Source: Penaeus vannamei | Lineage: Eukaryota > Arthropoda > Malacostraca > Decapoda > Penaeidae | Assembly (NCBI RefSeq): GCF_042767895.1 | Contig: NC_091582.1 | Location: forward strand, 22,060,379 to 22,087,353 | Length of the DNA: 26,975 bases | Direction: 5' to 3' | Part shown: piece after piece, positions 1 to 19,600 of the stretch | Numbering within the stretch: position 1 is the first letter of the stretch | Layout: each line of letters begins with the position of its first letter | Position numbers and translations under genes: made by a program | Notes under the pieces: model-generated | The model's database searches: none | What the model was told of the DNA's origin: nothing | Seen by the model: the letters and a program-made list of their open reading frames with translations, nothing else

Positions 1-722
1 TTTCCTTCCTTTCCCCTCCTTTCTCCGACTCTCTCCTTCATTTTCCTTCATCCTTCTATTCCCTCCTTCGTTATCTCTCCTTTCATTCCCCGACTTCCTC
101 TTCCATTCTCTTACTCGCACCTTCGCTCTCTGATTCCCTCCTTCATTCCCTGACTCCTGCATAATTCTCTTCCATTTTCCCTCCCTTCCTCCCTCCCATC
201 TTCTCTCCTTCCTTCCCATTTTCTTTGCTTGCCTCCCACTTACTTTCCCTCCCTCTCACCTTCCCTACCTTTCTCTCCCATCTGCCCCCTTCCCTCCTCT
301 CTCCCACTTCCTCTCCCTTCTCCCTCCTTCCCACCCTCCCACCTTGCCTCCTATTCCCTCCCTTCTCCCTCCCTCCCTCCCTCCCAAATCCTCTCCTTGC
401 CACTATCCTTCCCATCTCCCACCCCTACCCACCATCCCACCTACCCTCCCTCCCACCCACTCCCTTTTCCTTTTCTTCCCTCCCTCCCACCTACCCTCCC
501 TCCTCCTCCTCCCTCCCTCCCCTCCCTCCCTCCCTCCCTCCCTCCCCTCCCTCCCTCCCTCCCTCCCCTCCCTCCCTCCCTCCCTCCCACCCACTCCCTT
601 TTCCTCTCCTCTCCCACTCCTCCCACCTACCATCCCTTTCCCTCCCTCCCACCTACCCTCCCCCCTCCCCCTCCCATCTACCCTCCCCCTCCTCCCTCGC
701 TCCCTCCCTCCCTCCCTCGACC
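1..722. repeat. Polypyrimidine tract (CCCT/CTTCC-rich) in PLOD intron upstream of exon A
   Basis: Almost pure C/T on the + strand, built from CCCTCC, CTTCCC and CTCCCAC words, densest around 480-600. It lies inside an intron and runs almost to the exon A acceptor. Long open frames here on both strands are low-complexity artefacts of the missing stop words. Confidence 0.9.
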
Positions 723-749
723 ATCCAAGTAACCCTCGCCCTCCCGCAG

Positions 750-9046
<8,297 letters not shown>

Positions 9047-10658
9047 AAGGGAATTCCAACCCCAGCCTCTCTCTGTCTGTTGTTTATTATGAATTGCGCC
9101 TGGCTGGGGGGTAAAAAAGGGAAGGAACTTGAGGGTTCATCGTGTGATGCGAAAGTCATTAGCCTCAATAAGTAGCAGAAATTACATTTTGTGCAAATGT
9201 TATGTGATAAGTTATTTATATAGTAACTTGAAGTTACTTATAAATGTTATGTATTTATGAATAAAAAAAACTATGGTCTTGTTAATACCCTTTGAATGAA
9301 ACCTTTACATATTAAATTACGTAAAAAAAAATCATACACGCGAGTATCCATATTCTGAGCTGTTGCGTCAAGAGTAGAGTACCTTTGTTGTTAATTTTAG
9401 CCATTAGTATCTTTACCGAAAATACTGGGTGTATTTTCCACTGAATATGAAAAAATAAAATCCTGATCTTCATAAAATGCAATATGAATAGACTCTAACT
9501 GGTCAAAGCACCAGTTTCCATTATAATAACTCGCTATCATTGATGTTACACATGGTAACCTTAATTAGGAAAATAGCGAAACCTTTCCTCATAAGAGTTT
9601 ACAAGAAAAAAAAATGGTGAAAAATCAGATTTACTTTACCGCACTCACAAAATAGCATAACATCAGTCACCGATAACAATCACCTATATGATATCGAAAT
9701 TATCGGCCTAGCAATGAAAAGTATTTACAGTAAGAGGAAAAAATAGTTTAAACTGGATTATACGTAATGCATAAGCTGGACTGCGTTAACTAAAAATGTG
9801 GCAGCACTCTATATTTATTGAGAAAATAGAGACAAGCAGAAAATACGGAAAAGTGGTCTAAGGCATTTAAGGTTTTTCAGATTGGATAAAATGTGCAGAA
9901 GAAACATCAAGTTACGCGGAAATATATGATAAATAAAACACTACAGTAGGTCGACTAAAAATCATTATAAAAGGATTACTCATCACCTGACTCACACATA
10001 CATACACATACACACACACAAAGTAAAACAAAGATATTACTTAAATGATATCTATAGCAGGGTGAATACCATTTGTTTTTCACTATCATGAAACCCCGCA
10101 TGTATGTGATAGATCAAAACATTTTAAAAATTACCTGAGGTTATTGATGTTATCAGCATTAAGAGTCTTATGCAGTCTACACATACAGATTTCATAACAA
10201 AAATATATCAAAATATCATATTCATTGATTTTGTTTCTTTGATTTTAAGGGTATCTATAAAAATACCCACCGGGGGTACAAAGGAACAAAAAGGTTGGGA
10301 ACACAAGATTCACAGAACTGAATCACCAGAGGTAGATTTTAGCGGAACCTAGAGATCAAAAGTTAGAAACTGTGATGTCCTAATTATAGAAACACAAAGA
10401 AATTTACAGCAACCTATAACCTATCCAACACATTTCAAATAGGAATACATGCTGTTTCTTGGCATAAATGGTAGAAAAACAGGTACATGTACATAAAATG
10501 TAACATTGTGATTGCACGGAACAGTAATGAAATTTATGTTGTGCATAATGTAGGTACCTTAAGGCCATAGTAGATGGCAAGGGAAAGGAGAAAGTGGAAA
10601 AGTACCAAGATGAGACGAGAGAGTTCAAATTTGTGTAACTGTAGTGATTGGAGAGGAA
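9047..10658. other. PLOD 3' UTR and AT-rich intergenic DNA, no gene seen
   Basis: After the PLOD 3' UTR (to about 9290) this is AT-rich sequence with a short ACATACACAC run near 10000-10020. Open frames are short and show no family signature or splice-supported extension. Confidence 0.6.
9260..9265 (+). terminator. Probable PLOD polyadenylation signal AATAAA
   Basis: First canonical AATAAA after the PLOD stop, about 215 bases downstream in AT-rich sequence, followed by an A run. It implies a short 3' UTR of roughly 230-240 bases. Other AATAAA hexamers further on (for example near 9454) could be used instead. Confidence 0.5.
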
Positions 10659-10973
10659 TGTGGCAAAGTTGGAGTAAAAGTCGACAAAGTTGGAGGAAGA
10701 GTCGACAAAGTTGGAGGAAGAGTCGATAAAGTTGGAGGAAAAAGCGACAAAGTTGAAGGAAGAGTCGACAAAGTTGGAGGAAGAGTCGACAAAGTTGGAG
10801 GAAGAGTCGACAAAGTTGGAGGAAGAGGCGACAAAGTTGGAGGAAGAGTCGACAAAGTTGAAGAAAGAGTCGACAAAGTTGGAGGAAGAGTCGACAAAGT
10901 TGGAGGAAGAGGCGACAAAGTTGGAGAAAGAGTCGATCAAGTTGAAGGAAGAGTCGACAAAGATGGATATCCA
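10659..10973 (+). repeat. 21-bp minisatellite, about 15 copies
   Basis: The unit GTCGACAAAGTTGGAGGAAG plus A repeats every 21 bases (10680, 10701, 10722 ... 10953) with few substitutions (GGCGAC, GTCGAT, GTTGAA). A divergent copy occurs at each end. Because 21 is a multiple of three and the unit lacks stops in most frames, open frames appear on both strands: a VDKVGGR or LEEESTK heptad forward and NFVDSSS or LCRLFLQ in reverse. I see no start context or splice evidence that any is translated. Confidence 0.93.
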
Positions 10974-13499
10974 GATGAAAGTAGACAGAGTGCAATGCTC
11001 TTTCTTCTAGGAACGGAAAGGATACTGTACTGAGGAGAGTGTTGCATGTCTTGGGTTGGTGGCTCCAACTGCTGGGAAAACCAATGAAAATGAAAGTAAT
11101 TATCATAAAAGCAATAAAAATCATAGAAATAATGAAGATGGTGATAAAAAGAATAATAACAATAATGATGATTATTATCATTATTGTTGTTATTATTATT
11201 GTTGTTTTTTGTTATTTTTATAATCATTATTATTTATAATAATGTTAATCATGATAATGTTCTTATAATGTTTATCATCATTGTCATTAAAATTACCAAA
11301 ACGTTTTTCTGTTATTATCATTATATTTTTATCTTAATCATTATCATTAATATGACTATTATCATCATAATTATTATTTTATAGCAATAATGAAATATTG
11401 ATAATGATGATGTATACTGATAAGAATGAAATATTGATTGTAATACTAATTAAAGTAATAACAAAAATAACAGAAATTATCAAGACAGCAACACTAGTAA
11501 CTTTAGTACTACTAAAAATAATAACAATGATGACAACCATAATAACAATAAGAAGAAATAAACACAATAATAATAATTATTATCATTACACAAGTAATTG
11601 CCCTAGAAGGGAAAAATATTGACATTAAGTCATCAGTAGACAGAAATATATATGCAACAGATTATAGTCAATTTGTTGCCTCTCGTACAATAATAGTTCT
11701 TGTGTAACATTCCTTAATTACAGAGCGATGAACAAAAGCTTCTTCGTAGCCGTAATGGAGGCATGTGAACATACTACAGATCTGTTACAGACTATTCTCT
11801 AGAAATTCGGTCGTATGTTCCGCCGTCGACCTTCGAAGACGAAAATATATAATCATTACATATAATCATTGTCGTGAAACTTGAAGTAGCACCATCTTTT
11901 ATGATATATGTCGATTACCATAGGATTGACCAAGCCATCTAGCCTTGCCTTCGAGAACTGACTCCTCGGGAAGGAGACAAGAGAAATCTTTAAATTAAGG
12001 AAAGGAAGTTGCCTTCGATCAGCTGATTCGATCACCTCACATGGAAGCGCATTGTCATAAGCATGGATGAAGAGCCTCGGGCCTCATAGTTGCACTTAGT
12101 TTCGTATGACCTGGATCGGGCATGAGTCAAGGTTAGGAAAAGTCCCACAAAAGTCCTTACTAGTCAACGTTCTCCAGAATAGGGTTTTTCAGTGTTCTTT
12201 TAGCCTTTAAAAGACAATTTTAGGTCATTTACACACGGAGCTTAAAACGCAGTCCAGAACATTGCCGGTAACATATCTGAAACATGTTACTAACGTGATC
12301 CTTAGCAAGTCATAATTATATAGGTATTTGTACGATAGCAAGTTATTGTTTCCACAATGGCGTCCACAGTTGTCTGGAAACACGTTTACGTGTTCGAATT
12401 TCCAAACTAGTTATGTCAAACATGTATGCAACCGTGTACAGCAGTGTTTTAGACATGTCGTATACATGTTTAAATGTGTGTATGAGGCTTGAGGTTACGG
12501 GATGGGTCATGTCCCCTCCCACTCGCTGACTGATATGTTGGTCTCATATACAATTCTGTTTTAGAATAAATAATATGTAACTTTTTTTACCGTACTGTGA
12601 TTGTGTGTGGCGTGTTGTTTAATATGTATAAGTAAATGAGGAGAATCTTTTTTTAATGCGTATTTATATTTCTCTCATTCTTATAATTTTACTTTTTTGA
12701 CTACTTAATCTTTAAGTCCTTTGTCTTTTTCTAACTACATTATACATCCTTTACTTTATACATTTTATCATTTTCTTTTCTATTTTATGTACACATCTTT
12801 ACCTTTATCTTTTCACCAAAATCGCTATCTCTGTTGTCGTCATTCTTTTTATTTTCATAATCTTTTTCGATTCATCCAGTACGCTTAGATCAAAAGTTAC
12901 AGTTCCACTCCATACCTATTTTGTAAAAAAAAAAAAAAAAAAAAAAAATGGTAAACCGTTATGAGAAATAGAAAAAAAATCAAGCTCCTGTCAACCTCGT
13001 TATGAGATCCTGTGCATGTTTTTCTCATTGGAAGTGGTAATGTGGAGGTTAGGCCTACAGTTCGTAATAGTTCTCTCCGCATACTATTAATTCATTATGC
13101 GTGCAGCCGAAATATAAGAAGCTATATATCATTTAAACAAGACAACTGTCAGTAACAGCTGTTTGTAATGTTTCAAGTAGAAAAGAATAATTAATCAAAT
13201 CATCCAATTTTTGTCACGTGAATAGCGTGGGGATTCCATATGTAAAGAGAGACATTCACATATTCAATTGCTTGTTGTTAGGGTTCCAATCAATGAATGT
13301 ATGAACATGTGGAAGAAAATATGAAGAATAATCTTGGTGACGAAATTAAACTACTTCCACGCGGCACCTGCATCATCACGAATAAGAAACTTTCCTCTCA
13401 CATTAAAGTATAAACCATCAACAATAGAAAGGGGCAGAGGTAACTTTCATATAAGGAATGGAAACATATATCTGTAAAATATATATGTATTTGAATTAC
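10974..13499. other. Intergenic DNA: AT-triplet-rich block, A24 run, no gene seen
   Basis: 11080-11590 consists of degenerate AAT/ATT/ATC triplets. 11640-12500 has mixed composition, with a cluster of ACATGT-type palindromes near 12280-12480 that may be a relic element. A pure A24 run lies at 12925-12948. No convincing coding exon was found on either strand. Confidence 0.55.
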
Positions 13500-13637
13500 C
13501 GATATCAAAGCGGTATCTATGCGGTGGTTTTAGTTCGGCGAACCGATGACTGCCACGTACGGTCGACAGTTGTTGTGATTCAGTCGGTGGAACAAGTTCT
13601 GTGACTCGGACATCCTCTTTACGCCTTCGCAAAGATG
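13500..13637 (+). promoter_or_regulatory. SEC13: Putative SEC13 TATA-less promoter and first exon
   Basis: A CpG-containing island in otherwise AT-rich DNA (CGTACGGTCGAC, CGGCGAACCG). TCAGTC at 13580-13585 fits the arthropod initiator TCAGTY exactly. A downstream-promoter-like GGACA begins at +27 from its A, one base short of the canonical +28. No TATA box was seen about 30 bases upstream. It ends in an ATG with A at -3 followed directly by a GT donor. Assignment to SEC13 is inference from context. Confidence 0.45.
13635..13637 (+). CDS. SEC13: Candidate SEC13 exon 1 coding part (ATG only)
   Basis: The sequence reads gcaaagATG followed by gtaaca. Joining this phase 0 ATG to 17771 gives MVSVISNVETGHDDM, the usual SEC13 N-terminus. 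Favouring it are the CpG-rich surroundings, the initiator motif about 53 bases upstream and a good Kozak context. Against it are a mediocre donor and the lack of transcript data. Other ATG|GT sites between 9.3 and 17.7 kb lie in plain AT-rich DNA. Confidence 0.5.
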
Positions 13638-16600
13638 GTAACAAGGAATATTTCATAGTTGTTGTGTATATTTTGTCTTTTTGATAATGGATGGGAGGGT
13701 AGAGTCCTTGTCTAATGTTTTGAAAATGTTCAAGCTCGTCAGGATGGTAGAGGGCACGGCCCTGTGCCTGTGTTTTTTTTTATTTATATTTTTTCTGTCA
13801 GTTTTATTCGGCAGAGAGGGAAGGTTATACAATGTATTAGTTATGTTAGATTTTTGGGTCAATTTTACACTTATAAAGATATTTTGATTAGGGGAAAAGT
13901 CCTCGTTGTAACTTTGTAAAGGGCTCAAGGATGCCCTACTTATAAGAATATGAACATGATTGAAATGGTAAAATTTGGTAGTATAAAAATGGTAATAAGT
14001 AAGAAGAATAAGGTATTTGTTACTGAGAGCATTGCACCCTCCAGTGATGGAATCCCAGAACCACGGTATCATGCAAACCCAAAGATCCAGACTTAACGTT
14101 TCCCTAGACAGAGGTCGGGAGGGGTCTGGGGAAAACACGTAATGTAATTTCATTTCGCGAAATGGAGTGCTGCATATGAAATGGAATGAAAAGAGGTTGT
14201 TTTTTGTGTGCAAACCTTCAGATACACATGCAGGTGTCCCCTCTTGAACCATATCCAAATACCCAGAGAGGATTAACTGTAATTTCGCCTGAGATTTCAA
14301 AGTATGGCCGATAATAGATGGGCCCACGGCCAGATTGCAGCACTTCTGCTATGTCAGTGCCGCCTACTGGCGGTTTCCGTGCATCGGTACCTGCAACACT
14401 TTAAGTTGAACATGTTAACACAACTGAGACATAAAAAAGGTTATCTGTGCATGTACTGCTCATCATCTGGTAAATTACGCAATATCATGTTCCATTATGT
14501 ATACGACATTCCATTTCACGAAATGGAGTTCCATTACGTGTTTTCCCTACAGCGGTGGGGAAAGGGGGCATGCCCGCTGATATTTGTTACAGAGAGCAAC
14601 ACAGCCTTCCAGGGACTAGGTTGAAAAAAATTGATTTTCTGCAGCAAATCTAATGATTTCATTAATTCTCGGCATTGTTTCTTGTGCGAATGAATAGTTC
14701 AGGAGATTGAGTACCATTTCTTCAACGATCTTGATTTGTTAGTCCCGTTAGCAGGGGAGGGCATGAAGTATATCAGGGAAATTATGGGGTTAAACAGTCT
14801 CAAATAAGAATGATCAAAAATGCGTAAAACTAGCACAAAAAACGCTTAAAATCGGTCAATTAAACTCTATAGATGTAATCGCCACCCTTGAAGTTCTACG
14901 GGCTGACGCGCCAGAATTAAAAAACTCTACAGGAACCCAACCCACATTCCGGCAAAACTTCACAGGAATTCACTCATTCCAAACCCCCAAAAAACATATT
15001 GATCAATAAACCAGCCTAATATACCAATTTTAGTTATCGTTACTAGGTGTGCCCTTTGAGCACTGCCCAAGTGGTATGTACGGCAAGATAGAGCTGCATT
15101 CACATCATAAAATAATAAACCTAATGCCTTTATATCCGGAAATGTCAAACTTTCGTTGCTTCTTTGTACCATCTGGATTGCTTTGATTTTAATCACTTTC
15201 TTCGTCATTTGGAGCTCTTGATGGGCCCAGATATTAAACTGGGATGGTTACTAAAGTCTGATTATTCTTTGTTGCCAGTGTACAAGTCTTAAAAATAACC
15301 CAAAATCAACACAACACTGGAAAAGCAACATTTCTCACTGGCGTTCTACCTCAAAATGAGCGGGCTGTTGAGGTGTCGACCTGTCTCTAGCGAAAGAAAG
15401 TGTGAAACACTCGATATGCATGATTTTAAACAAGGGTATAGTTAATCTTACAATACGCAAATGAAGTATAATAACATTAATAAAACTTTAAAATCATTAG
15501 TGTGTAACAGCAGACACTGATAATTAGCCAAATATTGTCTTGACAATTCACAAACTAGTTCGGACATCGCAGTAATGAGTTCAGCATTCAGTGTTTTGTT
15601 ATTCCTGGCAAGGTAAAGAAGTAGCTGGACGTGAGGTGCCCACATGTTATATTTTCATCATCTTGCAGTGACTATAAGGCCGCTGCAGCCAAAACTGTGT
15701 TCTATCCAACTCTATTTCATCCATTCTAAAAGATGGCAGTGTCCATTTCCTTCTATTTACACACGTCGGTGTCTTTAACTTATACCCACATTTTTGAGTT
15801 CAAGAATAACCATATTAGTGTCAATGAAGATTTATTTTAGGAGGGGCTAGGGATGGGAAGTGGAGATAGGCAGTCGGCAGAATTGGATAGGCAATGGGCT
15901 AGGTTGGGGTAGGCATTGAAGTGCAGGAATTATATGGTCATGGTGATTGAATTTGCCAGAGAAGGATAGCTATGTCTTAAAGCTCTATATCACTGACCTG
16001 GTAATTGTTTATAATACCTTTGCATTGCTGATCATGATGTTAGTACAATCAATGGTTTCCTCTCACGCTCGACTACCTATATATATACAGGACATATGCA
16101 CATTCTTGGCCCCAATAGTAGGGGATGAGGTAAAATATAAATGATATGCACAATTTACATCACTATGATAATAATATACACAATAGATTACTGTATTGTT
16201 TAATGCAGGAGGCTGTGCCCCCTATGACCCCCCTGGGGGACTGCTGTCCCGAAACCCTTGCCCTGGAAGACAGATATTCTCCACATATTCACAGCAGGAT
16301 AGAGCGTACAACCAATGCATTGGGTGAATCTAGAAAAATGCTGCGTAGGAATGATTATTTACTAACCTGATAGATGGATGACAATCTGGAATGTCCTACA
16401 TTCTAGTCGGTATATCATGCTGACCATATCACAGGTTAGTGTACTACTACTATGGGTACATTTCTATGGGATTTGCTATTGTTCAGTCCTACTATACCTA
16501 TGTGAGGTAGACTTTATACTCTCAGGTGGGAGCTGGGGGAACAATCACCTTGCATTAGATATATAGGTGTGTAATATATGCAATCACGGTGCCCAGTGCA

Positions 16601-19600
16601 GTCTATCTTATGCTCTATCGTTCCATACATATGTGGTGGATTCTTTGTTGTCCAGGGTATGGATTAGGGGGTTAACTCAATAATGACCAATGTTGTGTAT
16701 GTCATTCATATTTACCCTGCAATTTTCCTGGTACCTGGTCCGCAGCATAATTTGTGTATGCATGAGTAGTAGAGAATGAGAGGCATCCATTGAAACCACA
16801 AAGAACTTTGGGTCAGTGTGGATATTGGGGTAGTGGTTTACTTTTCTTATGAAGCTTAATTATAGCCCTCTAATGAGGCATTTGCACAAATATTGGTGTA
16901 AAAGAATTAGTATAAGGAGTTTGGATAGCTACGAATTTAGGCAAATGAAGCTATCCCAGGAAAAGTATTTAGGATTAGAGGCAACAGTAATAAAGGAGAA
17001 AGGTGCTCTTAGAAAAGCACTTAGAGGACACCTTTTAGCTGTAGTCTGGAGTAAGTTTACTGTAATTATGGTTTTGATGGAACCAAAGCATGTGAAATTT
17101 TATCTGATGTAAGAACTTGTAAGTATGAGTGATAAGATACTGCTTAATCATTTTTGATACATCAGAGATGTCTAGCAGTATAGAAATAGTAGATATTTTT
17201 GTGTTACAAACTTCCCCAATGTTGATAGTAATTACCAAGAAGAGGTTAACCCATTTTATTTGGTAATAACATCAGCTAGTGTGTCAGCAATAATTTGAAA
17301 TTTCTGTAGTCTGAATTTGTCTGTGATCTTTGAGACAGATCAACCATGGGTGTCTTATTACCATACGCTAGAATATAGGCTTGGAAGGGTCACCGATTTA
17401 GGAGGACTTCCTATGAAAATATGTCTGTTCTGGTATCTCCTTTTAACATGTTCATTCAGCAAATGCTTCTAGATCTGTTGTTAATCATGAAAACTTGTTT
17501 CTTCTTTCTTTCTTTCTTACTTTCTTTTTAGGGTTGACTTGAATAAAGTGAATCATTTTGACTTAACTCACAACTTATATTCTATGGCATACACTTGTTT
17601 TGTAAACTTCACTTTGTATATGCTTCTTAGTTCTTTTTGTTCTTTCTCAGTGAAAACAACATTCATAAAGTCCTCTAACAGATAACAAGAAGTATAGGAT
17701 GTATCAAAGAAAAAGGGAGCACATTTCCCCTTCTTCTCTCCTTATGCCTAACTCTGGCCTCTTTCTGCAGGTGTCTGTCATCAGCAATGTTGAGACAGGC
17801 CATGATGACATGATTCATGATGCTCAGATGGACTTCTATGGGACCCGGCTCGCAACCTGCTCTTCAGACAGGTCCATTAAGATCTTTGAGGTCAAGGGCT
17901 CCACACAGACCCAGATTGCTGATCTTCGAGAGCATGAGGGACCAGTAAGTGTTTTTTTTTTTTTCTTCTTCTTCTTCTTCTTCTCATGTACACACACACA
18001 CAAGTGCATACACATGTACACATACACACATACACAACAGAAAATGTATTTACTGAATATTGCTTTCTTTTTAGGTATGGCAAGTTGCCTGGGCACACCC
18101 AATGTATGGTAACATCCTGGCATCTTGCAGCTATGACAGAAAAGTTATTGTTTGGCGAGAGGATGGTCACAAATGGAAAAAGATATATGAATATGCCAAC
18201 CATGACTCCTCAGGTAAGAATCTAAACAAGTATGCTTAACCCAGTGCTGCTGGGATCAAGTAACGTTCACAGTAGTAATGTTTTGTCAAAGGCATTTACA
18301 AATAGATGGCTCCATAGGTGCAAAACCACCAAGGAGTTAATCAGTAGAAATATGTGACCTCTCGTTTCCTTGATTTTTTAGGAAAATAATCATCTTTTTT
18401 TGATAGTATTGATAGTGGTATTATTGTTTTATTGACATTATAATTATAACAGTTATTAATAGTACTATTAATAATGTAAGATGAAATGAAAATATTTCCA
18501 AAAACCAAGAAAAATGCTTGTATGTGGTCCAAAATCTGGACAGTAGGCTTACGAAGTGGAATGGAGATTCTCCCACTTATGTGGCTTGTAGGCTTGGATA
18601 TGCTTGTGTGAGGTGCCTCCCCTTTCAAATGTTTTTCTTCTTCTTCTTCTTCTTCTTCTTCTTTTCCCCCAAGATCTATACTTGTTATTTGATAAGCTAG
18701 GTGAAGATGGTAATAGACTGTTTTCCTTGCACAGACTGTATCATATCTCTAGGTAATATACAAGGCTGTGTATAACATTGAGTAACATTTTGTTTATTGC
18801 TTGATTTTTTAATATTTTCATATTCAGTTTTTTGTAATACACCTGCCACCAATCACGGTGCATGGAAATAGTCTCCTCTTTGGAGCCAGCGCTCCTCCTA
18901 CCTTGGCTCCTCCTACCTTGTTTATTGGTGGAAATAAAGATGAAAATCCCTCCTTAATAGCCACTGAGTCTAATCTTCCTCCAAGAGTTTAGTGCACTCC
19001 CTTACATCAAAATTTTCATGATATATTGAGGTCACCTGGCCATTAGCCAAATTTTTTCATGACATGTCAGGTACTTTACCAGATCCAGTGGGTTAAGTCT
19101 TCAACTGCTTTCTAGAGGGTTACACTGTAAGCAGTAAACTGTAGACAGGGCCATATTTAAAAGACTAGATTGAAACATCTTTAGAAGTGTGTTAAAGCTA
19201 ACGTAAATGCACCGAGCCTGTAATTGTAATCATAATTGTAATGTAATTCTAAGAATGAGTCTGAGTAGTGGCCTAAGGTTCATGTTTTTATGTTACATTT
19301 TTTTTTATGTAACTGAAAGTTTAAAGAAAATGAATTAAAGTTCTGTTTGAAAGTCTAGAACTTCCTAGAAAACTCCCAGGTCCAAGATTGTTACTCCTGC
19401 TAATTATGCTTAATAAGTATACCAGTATGACTTTACTTTTTGCTGTTAAGCACAATAGATCATTATGTTCATAAAATAATTATATGCCTAAATATTGTCA
19501 GTTGCCAATATTTAATCCCCCAAAGGTTTGGACCTTGTAGTGAAAAAGCTAGTCAAGCTGTTTTAAAAGAACTTGAATGATATACAAGTGGACACTGCTC

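Noticed and set aside
10404..11181. Minus-strand repetitive open frames over the 21-bp minisatellite
   Set aside because: A stop-free unit with a length divisible by three opens many frames at once. No start context, splice pattern or homologue was recognised, so they are treated as a repeat only.
12925..12948. A24 run as the tail of a processed pseudogene
   Set aside because: No recognisable coding sequence or target-site duplication precedes it.
13653..14327. Minus-strand 224-codon open frame as a gene
   Set aside because: Its most ordered part lies in the inverted-repeat arm and the rest is Lys/Asn/Thr-rich AT-biased sequence. No family motif and no plausible promoter on that strand were seen.
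17699..17770. ATG at 17699 as the SEC13 start
   Set aside because: The 24 added residues match nothing in SEC13, and a pyrimidine-rich tract with cag at 17768-17770 marks a splice acceptor exactly before the conserved VSVI.
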